Assembly: GCA_963605405.1 (NCBI GenBank)
Contig: CAVCUP010000008.1
Location: 38,351 to 102,350 of the forward strand
Reading direction: 5' to 3'
Length of the DNA: 64,000 nucleotides
Source: Paratractidigestivibacter sp963605405
Lineage (GTDB): Bacteria; Actinomycetota; Coriobacteriia; Coriobacteriales; Atopobiaceae
The notes under the pieces were generated by a model. The model had not been told where the DNA came from, did not search any database, and was given only the letters and a program-made list of their open reading frames with translations. How positions within the stretch are numbered: the first letter of the stretch is position 1; every line of letters starts with the position of its first letter. Position numbers and translations under genes: made by a program. This document shows positions 16,599 through 25,843 of the stretch, piece by piece.

Positions 16599-18014
16599 AT
16601 GTCTCAGGAAGTGGTCGTGATCGGGGGCGGTCTCGCCGGCTCGGAGTGCGCGCTGCAGCTCGCCGCGCGCGGGGTGCGCGTCCGGCTCTTCGAGCAGAGG
16701 CCCTCGGCCCGCGGGGCCGCCCACCACACGGACATGCTGGCCGAGCTCGTCTGCTCGAACTCGCTCAAGTCCACCAAGCCCGACTCGGCCGCCGGCCTTC
16801 TCAAGCTCGAGCTCGCGGACATGGGCTCGTTCCTCCTGCGCCTCGCCGAGCAATGCCGCGTGCCCGCCGGCGGCGCCCTCGCCGTCGACCGCGAGCGCTT
16901 CTCCGAGGGCGTGACCCGCGCCGTAGAGGAGAGCCCCTTGATCGAGCTCGTGCGGGAAGAGGCGCGGGAGATCCCGCAGGGCCCGTGCGTCGTCGCGGCT
17001 GGGCCGTTGTGCTCCGAGGCGCTCTTCTCATGCGTGGAGCGGGCGGTCGGGGAGGGCCATCTCGCGTTCTTCGACGCGGCGGCCCCCATCGTCACGGCGG
17101 ACTCCATCGACCGGGATGTCGTCTTCAGCCAGTCCCGTTATGAGCAGGGCGGCGGCGACTACCTCAACTGCCCCATGAACAAGGGTGAGTACGAGGCCTT
17201 CATCGACGCGCTTCTCGCCGCCGACCGCGTGATCGCGCGCGACTTCGAGCAGAAGGACCTCTTCTGCGCCTGCCAGCCCGTGGAGGAGGTGGCGCGGGCC
17301 GGGCGCGACGCCGTGCGCTTCGGCGCCATGAAGCCCGTGGGCCTCACCGACCCGAGGACCGGGCGCCGCCCCTGGGCCGCGGTCCAGCTCCGGGCCGAGA
17401 CCGCCGACAAGGGCGCCTACAACCTCGTCGGCTTCCAGACGAACCTCACCTGGCCCGCCCAGCGCGAGGTGTTCCGCATGATCCCGGGTCTCGGGTCGGC
17501 CGAGTTCGCGCGCTACGGCGTCATGCACCGCAACTCCTTCGTCGACGCGCCCCATGTCCTCGACGGCACTTTCCGTATCCCCGGCACTCAGGCGCGCCTC
17601 GCGGGACAGATCTGCGGCACCGAGGGCTACGTCGAGGCCATCGCCTCGGGGCTTCTGGCCGCGGTGAACACGTACGCGGACCTCATGGGGGCGGCGTGCG
17701 CGAGCCTGCCCCGGACGTCCTCTTTCGGCGCGCTCGTGAGCTATGCCACGGACCCGGCCACCAAGGACTACCAGCCGATGCACGTGAACTTCGGCATCGT
17801 CCCGCCCCTGGAGGAGCATGTCCGCGACAAGGCCAAGAGGCGCCAGGCGGTGGCGGCCAGGGCTCGCGAGGATTTCCGCGCGTACGTCTCGTCGAGGCCC
17901 GACCTGTGGCCCGATGGCCCGGTTTCCGTCGATTGCGCGGCGCCCGAGGCACCGGATTCGCGCGCGCTCACGCAGCCCGATTCGGCGGACACCCCAGGCG
18001 ACACCCGCGCGTGA
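16599..18014 (+). CDS. trmFO: Methylenetetrahydrofolate-tRNA-(uracil-5-)-methyltransferase
   Basis: 471 residues. The FAD-binding GGGLAGSECALQLA is at residues 9-22, followed by CSNSLKS, and VFSQSRYEQGGGDYLNCPMNK matches TrmFO. It makes m5U54 in the T loop of tRNA using methylene-THF and FADH2, in place of the SAM-dependent TrmA. The last ~30 residues after VSSRPDLWPDG are Pro/Ala/Asp-rich and variable. It overlaps xerC by 4 bases. Confidence 0.95.
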   Translation: MSQEVVVIGGGLAGSECALQLAARGVRVRLFEQRPSARGAAHHTDMLAELVCSNSLKSTKPDSAAGLLKLELADMGSFLLRLAEQCRVPAGGALAVDRERFSEGVTRAVEESPLIELVREEAREIPQGPCVVAAGPLCSEALFSCVERAVGEGHLAFFDAAAPIVTADSIDRDVVFSQSRYEQGGGDYLNCPMNKGEYEAFIDALLAADRVIARDFEQKDLFCACQPVEEVARAGRDAVRFGAMKPVGLTDPRTGRRPWAAVQLRAETADKGAYNLVGFQTNLTWPAQREVFRMIPGLGSAEFARYGVMHRNSFVDAPHVLDGTFRIPGTQARLAGQICGTEGYVEAIASGLLAAVNTYADLMGAACASLPRTSSFGALVSYATDPATKDYQPMHVNFGIVPPLEEHVRDKAKRRQAVAARAREDFRAYVSSRPDLWPDGPVSVDCAAPEAPDSRALTQPDSADTPGDTRA

Positions 18015-18922
18015 GCTCGATCGACCTCTATATAGACCCGTACTTGGACCAGCTCCGCAGCGTCTCGGGCCTCTCGGAGAACACCCGGCGCGCCTACGGC
18101 TCCGACCTCGCGGCCTTCGCGCGCTGGTGCGACCGCGCGGGCGTCGACGCGCTCGCTCTCACGCACCGCGAGCTGCGCGCCTATCTCGGCGAGCTTTCCC
18201 GCGCGCGCTACGCCACGACGACCATCAACCGGCATCTCTCCGCCGTCCGCGGGCTCTACGCCTGGATCGGGAGGCACGGCGTGGAGGCGAGCGGGGCCGC
18301 GGCGGCGGCCGCGAGCCCGAAGGCGCCGAGGACCCTTCCCCGCGCGATCACGGACGAGCAGGCGTCCAGGCTGCTCGACGCCTGCGAGCCCTCCGACGCC
18401 GCGGGCCTGAGGGACCGCGCCTTCCTCGAGCTCCTCTACGCCACCGGCGCGCGCATCTCCGAGGCGTCCGCGCTGGACACGGGCTCCTTCGATTTCGGCT
18501 CGGCGCAGGTCCGCCTTATCGGCAAGGGGGATAAGGAGCGCGTGGTACCCGTCTACGAGGCGGCCCTCGACTGGGTTCGGCGCTATGAGGCCGAGGCGCG
18601 CCCGGCCCTTCTCGCCCGCGCGAAGAGGGACCCTGCCGACTCTGCCCGCGCGCTCCTTCTCTCCGCGCGCGGAAACCGAATGAGCGCGGGCGCGCTGCGG
18701 GAGGCCTTCGAGCGAAGGCGCGCCGCGGCGGGGCTGCCCTCGTATGTGACGCCCCACACGATGCGCCACACCTTCGCCACCGAGCTTCTCGGCGGGGGCG
18801 CCGACCTGCGCAGCGTGCAGGAGCTCCTCGGCCACGAGAGCCTGCAGACGACCCAGATATACACGCATCTCTCCGTCGAGCGACTCAAGTCCGCGGCCCG
18901 CTGCGCGCACCCCAGGGCATGA
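18011..18922 (+). CDS. xerC: Tyrosine recombinase XerC-like
   Basis: 303 residues from GTG 18011, overlapping the trmFO stop. An N-terminal SAM-like core-binding domain (SIDLYIDPYLDQL through INRHLSAVRGLYAW) is followed by a catalytic domain with R148 (ATGARISE), H249-x-x-R252 (HTMRH), H275 (LGHES) and nucleophile Y284 (IYTHLS), so all catalytic residues are kept. The operon position after trmFO is the standard chromosomal Xer location, so this is a housekeeping dif recombinase rather than a phage integrase. Confidence 0.92.
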   Translation: MSSIDLYIDPYLDQLRSVSGLSENTRRAYGSDLAAFARWCDRAGVDALALTHRELRAYLGELSRARYATTTINRHLSAVRGLYAWIGRHGVEASGAAAAAASPKAPRTLPRAITDEQASRLLDACEPSDAAGLRDRAFLELLYATGARISEASALDTGSFDFGSAQVRLIGKGDKERVVPVYEAALDWVRRYEAEARPALLARAKRDPADSARALLLSARGNRMSAGALREAFERRRAAAGLPSYVTPHTMRHTFATELLGGGADLRSVQELLGHESLQTTQIYTHLSVERLKSAARCAHPRA

Positions 18923-19054
18923 CCGCCGAGGGGACCCCATGCCCACGGGCGGCGGTCGATAGGGCCGCGCGCGATGGGGCGGTCCGGCCGCGCGCAGAAA
19001 ACCGAGGCCGATGCCCCGACGTCACGGGACCGCGCGAAGGGACAAAATCCACAC

Positions 19055-19082
19055 TCGACATTGAATCTCGTGTTGGTATACT
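19055..19082 (+). promoter_or_regulatory. Sigma-70 promoter for rpsB-tsf
   Basis: TCGACA (19055-19060), a 16-base spacer and TATACT (19077-19082). It is the only good promoter match in the 321-base gap and predicts a 5' leader of about 155 bases. Confidence 0.6.
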
Positions 19083-19243
19083 TATCAGCTGTTGTGCATA
19101 CGCACGACATGCCGGCGGCCAGCCGGCACCATCACACACGCGCGACGACCCGCCTGCCGTGGTGCCCGAAGGCGAATAGCCAGGCCTCGGGTGGCAGTTC
19201 ACGGGGATGACCTCGCGCGGAGGACCAACCACAGGAGGTTACC
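19083..19243 (+). promoter_or_regulatory. Long rpsB leader with hairpin potential
   Basis: The transcribed leader contains GCCGGC repeated in inverted form around 19110-19130 (ATGCCGGCGGCCAGCCGGCA) and ends with CGCGGAGGACC...GGAGG before the ATG. rpsB leaders in other phyla bind S2 for autoregulation; assignment here is inference. Nothing else is seen between 18923 and 19054. Confidence 0.35.
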
Positions 19244-19981
19244 ATGGCTAAGATCACTATCCAGACCCTGCTCGATGCCGGCTGCCACTACGGTCACCAG
19301 ACCCGTCGCTGGAACCCCAAGATGAAGTCCTACATCTTCGGCGAGCGCAACGGCATCTACATCCTTGACCTCAAGCAGACCATGTACGGTCTCGACCAGG
19401 CCTACACCTTCCTCAAGGACACCGCTTCCAAGGGCGGCAAGGTCCTCTTCGTCGGCACCAAGAAGCAGGCCCAGGAGCCCGTCGCCCAGCAGGCCGAGCG
19501 CTGCGGCATGCCCTGGATCAACCAGCGCTGGCTCGGCGGCATGCTCACCAACTTCGTGACCATGCGCTCCCGCATCAACCGCATGGAGGAGCTCGAGGCC
19601 ATGGTCGAGGACGGCCGCATGGCCACCCTGCCCAAGAAGGAGCAGGCTGTTCTCACCAAGGAGCTCGACAAGCTTCAGAAGAACCTCGGCGGCGTCCGCG
19701 ACATGACCGCCCTGCCGCAGGCCATCTTCGTCGTCGACTCCAAGCGCGAGGAGATCGCCATCCGCGAGGCCAACCGCCTGCACATCCCCGTCGTCTCCCT
19801 GCTCGACACCAACTCCGACCCCGACGTGGTCGAGTACGGCATCCCCGCCAACGACGACGCCATCCGCTCCGTCGCCCTCATGTGCGAGATCGCCGCTGAC
19901 GCCGTCCTCGCCGGCACCGGCAAGGAGCAGATCACCGCTGAGGAGATGGCCGCTCCCGCCGAGGCCCCCGCTGCCGAGTAG
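19244..19981 (+). CDS. rpsB: 30S ribosomal protein S2
   Basis: 245 residues. Typical S2 features: LLDAGCHYGHQTRRWNPKM near the N-terminus, VLFVGTKKQAQEPVAQQA, WLGGMLTN and the NSDPDVVEYGIPANDDAIRS region in two pieces. A short Ala/Glu tail follows. AGGAGG lies 7 bases before the ATG. It is followed by tsf after 54 bases. Confidence 0.97.
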   Translation: MAKITIQTLLDAGCHYGHQTRRWNPKMKSYIFGERNGIYILDLKQTMYGLDQAYTFLKDTASKGGKVLFVGTKKQAQEPVAQQAERCGMPWINQRWLGGMLTNFVTMRSRINRMEELEAMVEDGRMATLPKKEQAVLTKELDKLQKNLGGVRDMTALPQAIFVVDSKREEIAIREANRLHIPVVSLLDTNSDPDVVEYGIPANDDAIRSVALMCEIAADAVLAGTGKEQITAEEMAAPAEAPAAE

Positions 19982-20035
19982 GCCAGCCGCAGGGTTTCTT
20001 TGTAACGTTCGAACTTCCGATTAGAGGAGATACAC

Positions 20036-20905
20036 ATGGCTCAGATTACCGCCGCCCTCGTCAAGCAGCTCCGTGAGATGACCGACTCCCCGATGATGGA
20101 GTGCAAGAAGGCCCTCGTCGAGGCCGAGGGCGACCTCGAGAAGGCCGTCGATGTCCTGCGCACCATGGGCGTGGCCAAGGCCGTCAAGCGCGCCGGCCGC
20201 GACACCAACGAGGGCACCATCGCCACCTATGTCTCCGAGGACGGCAAGACCGGCGCCATCCTCGAGCTCTCTTGCGAGACCGACTTCGTGGGCACCAACC
20301 CCAAGTTCACCGGCTTCGCCGCCAAGCTCGCCCAGGTCGTCGCCGAGCAGAACCCGGCCGACGTTGAGGCCCTCAAGGCCTGCGAGATGGACGGCTCCAC
20401 CGTCGACGCCGAGCTCGTCGAGATGATCCACGTCATCGGCGAGAACATGAAGGTCCTGCGTTTCCAGCGCCTCTCCGTCGAGAACGGCGCCCTCGCGAGC
20501 TACATCCACCTCGGCGGCAAGATCGCCAACGTGGCCGTCTTCGAGTTCGCTAAGCCCGAGACCGCCGCTGCTGACGAGTTCAAGACCTTCGCCCACGACG
20601 TCGCCATGCAGATCGCCGCGACCGCTCCCGTGGCCGCTTCCCGCGACGACGTCCCGACCGAGACCGTCGAGCACGAGCTCGCCATCTACAAGGCCCAGGC
20701 TGCCGAGTCCGGCAAGCCTGAGGCCATCCAGGAGAAGATGGCCCAGGGCCGTCTCGAGAAGTACTTCAAGGAGTTCGTCCTCTGCGAGCAGGAGTTCGTC
20801 AAGGATTCCTCCGTCACCATCGACGGCCTCGCTAAGAAGACCTCCAAGGACCTCGGCGACGAGATCAAGGTCAAGTCCTTCGTCCTTTACCGCTTCGGCG
20901 AGTAA
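20036..20905 (+). CDS. tsf: Translation elongation factor Ts
   Basis: 289 residues. The N-terminal UBA-like part contains LREMTDSPMMECKKALVEA, followed by the core with SCETDFVGTNPKF and a coiled-coil C-terminal module. EF-Ts exchanges GDP for GTP on EF-Tu. The ribosome binding site GAGGAGA precedes the ATG. It is co-transcribed with rpsB and ends at a terminator. Confidence 0.97.
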   Translation: MAQITAALVKQLREMTDSPMMECKKALVEAEGDLEKAVDVLRTMGVAKAVKRAGRDTNEGTIATYVSEDGKTGAILELSCETDFVGTNPKFTGFAAKLAQVVAEQNPADVEALKACEMDGSTVDAELVEMIHVIGENMKVLRFQRLSVENGALASYIHLGGKIANVAVFEFAKPETAAADEFKTFAHDVAMQIAATAPVAASRDDVPTETVEHELAIYKAQAAESGKPEAIQEKMAQGRLEKYFKEFVLCEQEFVKDSSVTIDGLAKKTSKDLGDEIKVKSFVLYRFGE

Positions 20906-20925
20906 GACGTCCCATTTGCATTACC

Positions 20926-20958
20926 GGAGCCGGTCGCTTTCGTGGCCGGCTCCTTTTA
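20926..20958 (+). terminator. Rho-independent terminator after tsf
   Basis: GGAGCCGG (20926-20933) pairs with CCGGCTCC (20946-20953), followed by TTTTA. Confidence 0.85.
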
Positions 20959-21140
20959 TATGCGCGCAGGCGATGGGGTCCGCGAACACAGAGGGGCGGC
21001 TCATCCATGTGCCCGGGCTCGCGGCCAAGCGATGCTCGTCGGCTATCGACCGGCCCGGCCCTGCGCGTCTGGTAAACTCATCTGTTAGCACATAAGCGCC
21101 ATTGGCGCGTACAAGTCCCACGACTAAATGGAGGTTGGTT

Positions 21141-21866
21141 TTGGCAGACGCTAAGTATCAGCGAGTTTTGCTCAAGCTTTCCGGCGAGGCCCTTATGGGC
21201 TCCCAGGAATTCGGCATCGACCCCGCCGTTCCCGCGAGGCTTGCCGAGGAGATTCGCCCCGTCTACGAGTCCGGCGTCCAGATCGCCGTCGTCATCGGCG
21301 GCGGCAACATTTTCCGCGGCGTCCAGGGCGCGGCGGGCGGCATGGACCGCGCGCAGGGCGACTCCATGGGCATGCTCGCCACCGTCATCAATGCCCTTGC
21401 GCTGCAGGACACCTTCGAGAAGGCCGGCATGGTGAGCCGCGTGATGTGTGCCATCTCCATGAGCCAGATCGCCGAGCCCTATATCCGCCGTCGCGCCATC
21501 CGCCACATGGAGAAGGGCCGCATCGTTATTCTTGCCGCCGGAACCGGCAACCCCTTCTTTACCACGGACACGGGCGCCGCGCTGCGCGCCTGCGAGGTCA
21601 ATGCCCAGATCCTCATGAAGGCCACCAACGTCGACGGCGTCTACGACTCCGACCCCAAGACGAACCCCGATGCCGTCAAGTACGACTCCGTCACCTACGA
21701 CGACGTCCTCACCAAGAACCTCAAGGTCATGGACGCCGCCGCCATCGCGCTGTGCCGCGACAACAAGATGCCCGTCATGATCTTCGACATCAACGGCGAC
21801 GGCAACTTCAAGAACGCCGTCGAGGGCGCCCACGTGGGCACCGTCGTCTATAACAAGGAGGACTAA
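21141..21866 (+). CDS. pyrH: UMP kinase
   Basis: 241 residues from TTG 21141, six bases after GGAGG; the in-frame upstream start at 21102 is not preceded by a binding site. It shows YQRVLLKLSGEALMG, VIGGGNIFRG, GNPFFTTDTGAALRA and KATNVDGVYDSDPK, all characteristic of bacterial UMP kinases of the amino-acid-kinase fold. It phosphorylates UMP to UDP. It is followed immediately by frr, the standard pair. Confidence 0.97.
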   Translation: MADAKYQRVLLKLSGEALMGSQEFGIDPAVPARLAEEIRPVYESGVQIAVVIGGGNIFRGVQGAAGGMDRAQGDSMGMLATVINALALQDTFEKAGMVSRVMCAISMSQIAEPYIRRRAIRHMEKGRIVILAAGTGNPFFTTDTGAALRACEVNAQILMKATNVDGVYDSDPKTNPDAVKYDSVTYDDVLTKNLKVMDAAAIALCRDNKMPVMIFDINGDGNFKNAVEGAHVGTVVYNKED

Positions 21867-22412
21867 ATGAGCCAGCACACCGACTTCGCCGAGTCCCACA
21901 TGGAGAAGGCCATCGATGCCCTCAAGTCGAACTTCTCCCGTGTTCGCTCCGGCCGTGCGAACGCCCATATCCTCGACCCCATCAAGGTCGATTATTACGG
22001 ACAGCCCACGCCCATCACCCAGCTCGCCGGAGTTAAGGTCCCCGAGGCCTCCATGCTCGTGATCGAGCCGTGGGACAAGACCTCCCTCAAGGCCATCGAG
22101 AAGGCCATCGAGGCCTCCGACCTGGGCATCACCCCTTCCAACGACGGCGTCTCCATCCGTCTGCCGTTCCCGCGCCCGACCGAGGAGCGCCGCCGCGAGC
22201 TCGCCAAGGAGTGCTCTAAGCTCGCCGAGGAGGCCCGCGTGGCCATCCGTAACGTTCGCCGCGACGCCAACGGCAAGGTCGATCGCGACGAGGAGCTCGC
22301 CGAGGACGACGCGAACCGCGAGAAGAAGGCGATCCAGAAGCTGACCGACGCCTACGTGGCCAAGGTCGAGGAGCTGCTCAAGGCCAAGACCGCCGAGGTC
22401 ATGGAGATCTAG
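21867..22412 (+). CDS. frr: Ribosome recycling factor
   Basis: 181 residues, slightly shorter than usual but complete. It contains NFSRVRSGRANAHILD, YYGQPTPITQLA and the C-terminal KKAIQKLTDAYVAKVEELL helix. With EF-G it splits post-termination ribosomes. It begins directly after the pyrH stop (GGAGGACTAAATG). Confidence 0.97.
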   Translation: MSQHTDFAESHMEKAIDALKSNFSRVRSGRANAHILDPIKVDYYGQPTPITQLAGVKVPEASMLVIEPWDKTSLKAIEKAIEASDLGITPSNDGVSIRLPFPRPTEERRRELAKECSKLAEEARVAIRNVRRDANGKVDRDEELAEDDANREKKAIQKLTDAYVAKVEELLKAKTAEVMEI

Positions 22413-22432
22413 GTCTCTGCCCATACGGCTTC

Positions 22433-22470
22433 AACGCCCGTCGCCCGGGGAATTACTGGCGACGGGCGTT
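22433..22470 (+). terminator. Rho-independent terminator after frr
   Basis: AACGCCCGTCGCC (22433-22445) pairs with GGCGACGGGCGTT (22458-22470); the T run is short. Confidence 0.8.
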
Positions 22471-22636
22471 TGCGTGTCGGCTTCCTCTGGCGGACTCAGA
22501 CTGAGGCGTGGCCATGAGGCGCCGGTTCTGGTTTATGCCCACAGAAGCTATTTTTGGTCGGTCACCGGTAAAAGCGCCTGGTAGGATTTGCAAGGTTGTT
22601 TTTGTTTAACCTGCTTATGCATTGACGGGAGCCCGC

Positions 22637-23488
22637 TTGAGCTTTATAGACTTCGCTTCCACGCGCCAGGCGACACTGTCGCGCCGCGCGTTCATAGCCG
22701 GCGCGGCGTCGTTTCTCGGCGCGGCCGCCGTCTTCTCATCCGCGTGCTCCAAGGGCGAGGACGCCTCCGAAGGGATCAAGACGCTCGTCGTGGGCTCGGA
22801 CATCTACCCGCCCGCCAACTATCTCGACGAGAACGGCAACCCCACCGGCTTCGACGTGGATATCGTCTCCGAGGCCTTCGCACGCATGGGCTATGAGCCT
22901 AAGTTCGAGCTCATCAACTGGGAAGACAAGAAGGAGCTGCTCGCTGACGGGGCCATCGACTGCGTCGCGGGCTGCTTCTCTATGAACGGGCGCCTGGACG
23001 AGTACAAGTGGGCCGGCCCCTACATGCGCAGCCGGCAGGTCGTGGCCGTGAACCCCTCGAGCGACATTTATACCCTTGCGGACCTCGAGGATAAGGTCGT
23101 GGCCGTGCAGACCACCACGAAGCCCGAGTCCATCTTCCTGAACCGCAGCAAAGAGGGTCTGCCGGAGGTGCGGAAGGTCTATTCCTTCGCTGACCGCTCG
23201 CTTCTCTTCCCGGCGCTGAGCAAGGGTTACGTCGACGCGGTCGGCGCCCATGAGGAGTCCATCGTCCAGTACGAGAGCGACTTCTCGGTCGATTACCGGA
23301 TCCTGGACGAGAGCCTGCTCGAGACGGGCCTCGGCGTCGCGTTCCACAAGGGCGACGAGCGCGGCATCGCCGAGCAGATGAACTCTGTTTTCTCGGACAT
23401 GCTGGCAGACGGAACCATGGAGCGAATCGTCTCCAATTACTACGAGGACGCCGCCGAGCATGTGGAGGTGGACGGCCTTGACCTCTAG
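22637..23488 (+). CDS. Solute-binding lipoprotein (type 3 amino-acid-binding family)
   Basis: 283 residues from TTG 22637 behind GGGAG (an in-frame TTG at 22622 is the alternative). The signal peptide LSRRAFIAGAASFLGAAAVF ends in a lipobox SSAC, and the twin arginine suggests Tat export. The mature part has the SBP_bac_3 pattern: LVVGSDIYPPANY, NGNPTGFDVDIVSEAF, DCVAGCFSMNGRLDEYKW and GVAFHKGDERGIAEQMN. There is no permease or ATPase nearby. Its 3' end overlaps the start region of a hybrid sensor kinase, so it probably presents ligand to that kinase rather than to a transporter. The ligand is unknown. Confidence 0.85.
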   Translation: MSFIDFASTRQATLSRRAFIAGAASFLGAAAVFSSACSKGEDASEGIKTLVVGSDIYPPANYLDENGNPTGFDVDIVSEAFARMGYEPKFELINWEDKKELLADGAIDCVAGCFSMNGRLDEYKWAGPYMRSRQVVAVNPSSDIYTLADLEDKVVAVQTTTKPESIFLNRSKEGLPEVRKVYSFADRSLLFPALSKGYVDAVGAHEESIVQYESDFSVDYRILDESLLETGLGVAFHKGDERGIAEQMNSVFSDMLADGTMERIVSNYYEDAAEHVEVDGLDL

Positions 23489-25739
23489 CGAGAAGGACCG
23501 CAGGGACGACGCGGGGGCCTCCGAACGCATGCGTAAGGAGCCGGCGGAGGCGCATGGGGGCGACCTGGAGGGCGAGGCAGGGAAGACCTGGGCCCAAAAG
23601 ATCGCGGCGGCCCCCGGCAAGAAGCTCTGGCTCTTTGCCGGCGCCGGCCTTGTGCTCATCGTCGCGGTCGTCGGTATCGTGAGCTATCGCCATGCCTTGG
23701 CCAACATCGCCGGCCGTTCGATGGACATGATCTCCTACGTTCGCACGCAGACGCTCGCCTACGAGTCGTATAACGCGGCGAGCACGACCAAGAGCATGAT
23801 GCGCTCGGTGGAGAACGTCTCCCAGGTCGAGCGCGAGCTCTCGAGCGCGGACGGTGTCCCTTCAGCGGATAAGCTCAGCGAGTGCATCGAGGAGCTTCGG
23901 CTCACGGCGGCGATCCTGCTCGATTCGGAGGGCAACCTCGTCACGGAGTACACGAAGGACGGCGTCGGCTACGGGCTTCTGCGCGACGACCTCACCAAGG
24001 ACGTCGTTCTCGATGTGGCGAAGAACCCCTCTAAGGTCTACACGGCGCGAGTGACCCTCGACGACGGCTCGGTCGTCGACATCGGAGCAGCCTGCCATGT
24101 GAGCGACGGGGGCGTATTCGTCACGCTGTACCACACGAACGCGGAGTACGCGTGGCGTTATTCGCTCACGGTGCAGAGCCTGCTCGACGGCTACGGCACG
24201 GCCGAGAGCGGCGTGATCGTGATCGAGCGCGACGGCAAGTTCACGGCCTCGAACGACGAGGCGCTCATCGGACAGTCCGAGGGCACGGAGAACGAGATCG
24301 TCAGCGCCATCAAGAAACAGGTCTCGGACAGCCCCGGCGTCGTCGTGACGAGCCACGGGCTCTTCATCGGGGCCAAGGGCAAGGCCCACGACAGCTACGT
24401 CTACGTCTACCGCCCGTTCACGGATGCGCTGGGGATCATCGGCCTCGCCGAGCTCGTCGCCGTCGTCCTGTACGCCGCGATCGTCGGCACGTTCGCCTAC
24501 TCGCGCCGCGTCACCGAGCGCGAGTACCTCGAGCAGCGCCTGGAGACGGAGCGCGACTTCAACGTCCTACTCAGCGCCGCGCGCGACGAGGCCGAGAGCG
24601 CGAACCGCGCAAAAACCGAGTTCCTCCAGCGCATGAGCCACGATATCCGCACCCCGATCAACGGCATCGTCGGCATGGTAAGGATCGGCGACGCCTATCC
24701 CGACGACCTCGGGCGCCAGGCCGAGTGCAGAAGCAAGATCGCCGATGCCTCGACCCTTCTGCTCGACCTCGTGAACGAGATCCTCGACATGAGCAAGCTC
24801 GAGAGCGGCAGGGTCACGCTGAGCAGCGAGCCGACGGACCTCGCCGATGCCCTGAGGTCCAGTTTCGTCGTGGTCGAGCGCCTGGCCCATGAACAGGAAG
24901 TCGCCCTGAACATGGACCTCTCGGGTCTCGGGCACCCCTGGGTCGTCGGCAGCCCCACCACGGTGCGCAGGCTCTTCCTCAACATCGTGAGCAACGCCGT
25001 CAAGTACAATCGCCGCGGCGGCAGCGTGAGCGTCGCCGCGCGGGAGTCCGGCTTCGACGGCGAGAGGGCCTCGTACGAGTTCATCTTCGCGGACACGGGC
25101 ATCGGCATGGACGAGGGGTTCCAGAAGCATCTCTTCGAGCCGTTCGCCCAGGAGGGTGTGGCCGCGCGCACGAGCTTCGGGGGCACGGGCCTCGGCATGC
25201 CCATCGCCAAGCGACTCGTGGACCTCATGGGCGGCACGATAGAGTTCACGAGCAAGAAGGGGGTGGGCACGACCTTCGTTGTGCGCGTCGACTTCGACGT
25301 GTGCCTCGACGAATACCGCGCTCCCTCGAGCCCCGACGAGCCCGCGCCGAGCCTCGAGGGCCTTCGCGTGCTTCTCGCCGAGGACAACGGGCTCAACGCC
25401 GAGATTTCCGAGTTCACGCTCGAGAACGCCGGTATCGCCATGGAGCTCGCCGTAAACGGGCAAGAGGCGCTCGATATGTTCTGCGCGAGCGAGCCCGGGT
25501 ATTACGACGCGGTCCTCATGGACGTGATGATGCCCGTGATGGATGGCTACAAGGCCACGCGCGCCATCCGGTCGACGGGAAGGCCGGACGCCGGGTTGCC
25601 CATCATCGCCATGACGGCCAACGCCTTCGCCGAGGACCGCATCAAGTCAAAGGAGGCGGGCATGGACGAGCACATCGCCAAGCCCCTCGAGGCCGATAAG
25701 CTCATGAGGTCCCTCGCGCGCCTGGTCGGCCGCGCCTAG
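23478..25739 (+). CDS. Hybrid sensor histidine kinase/response regulator
   Basis: About 753 residues from TTG 23478 (GGAGG at 23464-23468); ATG 23460 in frame is possible. Topology: cytoplasmic tail, TM1 (KLWLFAGAGLVLIVAVVGIV, near 52-72), an extracellular sensor of ~260 residues, TM2 (IIGLAELVAVVLYAAIVGTF), HisKA with FLQRMSHDIRTPINGI (phospho-His), HATPase with NIVSNAVKYN, DTGIGM and GGTGLGM, and a C-terminal receiver with LLAEDN and VLMDVMMPVMDGY (phospho-Asp). It overlaps a solute-binding lipoprotein gene. No DNA-binding output or separate regulator is adjacent, so the phosphorelay partner is elsewhere. Confidence 0.92.
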   Translation: MTSSEKDRRDDAGASERMRKEPAEAHGGDLEGEAGKTWAQKIAAAPGKKLWLFAGAGLVLIVAVVGIVSYRHALANIAGRSMDMISYVRTQTLAYESYNAASTTKSMMRSVENVSQVERELSSADGVPSADKLSECIEELRLTAAILLDSEGNLVTEYTKDGVGYGLLRDDLTKDVVLDVAKNPSKVYTARVTLDDGSVVDIGAACHVSDGGVFVTLYHTNAEYAWRYSLTVQSLLDGYGTAESGVIVIERDGKFTASNDEALIGQSEGTENEIVSAIKKQVSDSPGVVVTSHGLFIGAKGKAHDSYVYVYRPFTDALGIIGLAELVAVVLYAAIVGTFAYSRRVTEREYLEQRLETERDFNVLLSAARDEAESANRAKTEFLQRMSHDIRTPINGIVGMVRIGDAYPDDLGRQAECRSKIADASTLLLDLVNEILDMSKLESGRVTLSSEPTDLADALRSSFVVVERLAHEQEVALNMDLSGLGHPWVVGSPTTVRRLFLNIVSNAVKYNRRGGSVSVAARESGFDGERASYEFIFADTGIGMDEGFQKHLFEPFAQEGVAARTSFGGTGLGMPIAKRLVDLMGGTIEFTSKKGVGTTFVVRVDFDVCLDEYRAPSSPDEPAPSLEGLRVLLAEDNGLNAEISEFTLENAGIAMELAVNGQEALDMFCASEPGYYDAVLMDVMMPVMDGYKATRAIRSTGRPDAGLPIIAMTANAFAEDRIKSKEAGMDEHIAKPLEADKLMRSLARLVGRA

Positions 25740-25843
25740 GCCGTAGGTGTTAGTATTCGTTTACGTCTACTCGGCGTCGCTCGCCCGGCCTCGGGCCCGC
25801 GGCGCCTCTTCATGTCTGCTGTGAGAGCACAAGGGAGCCTGCC

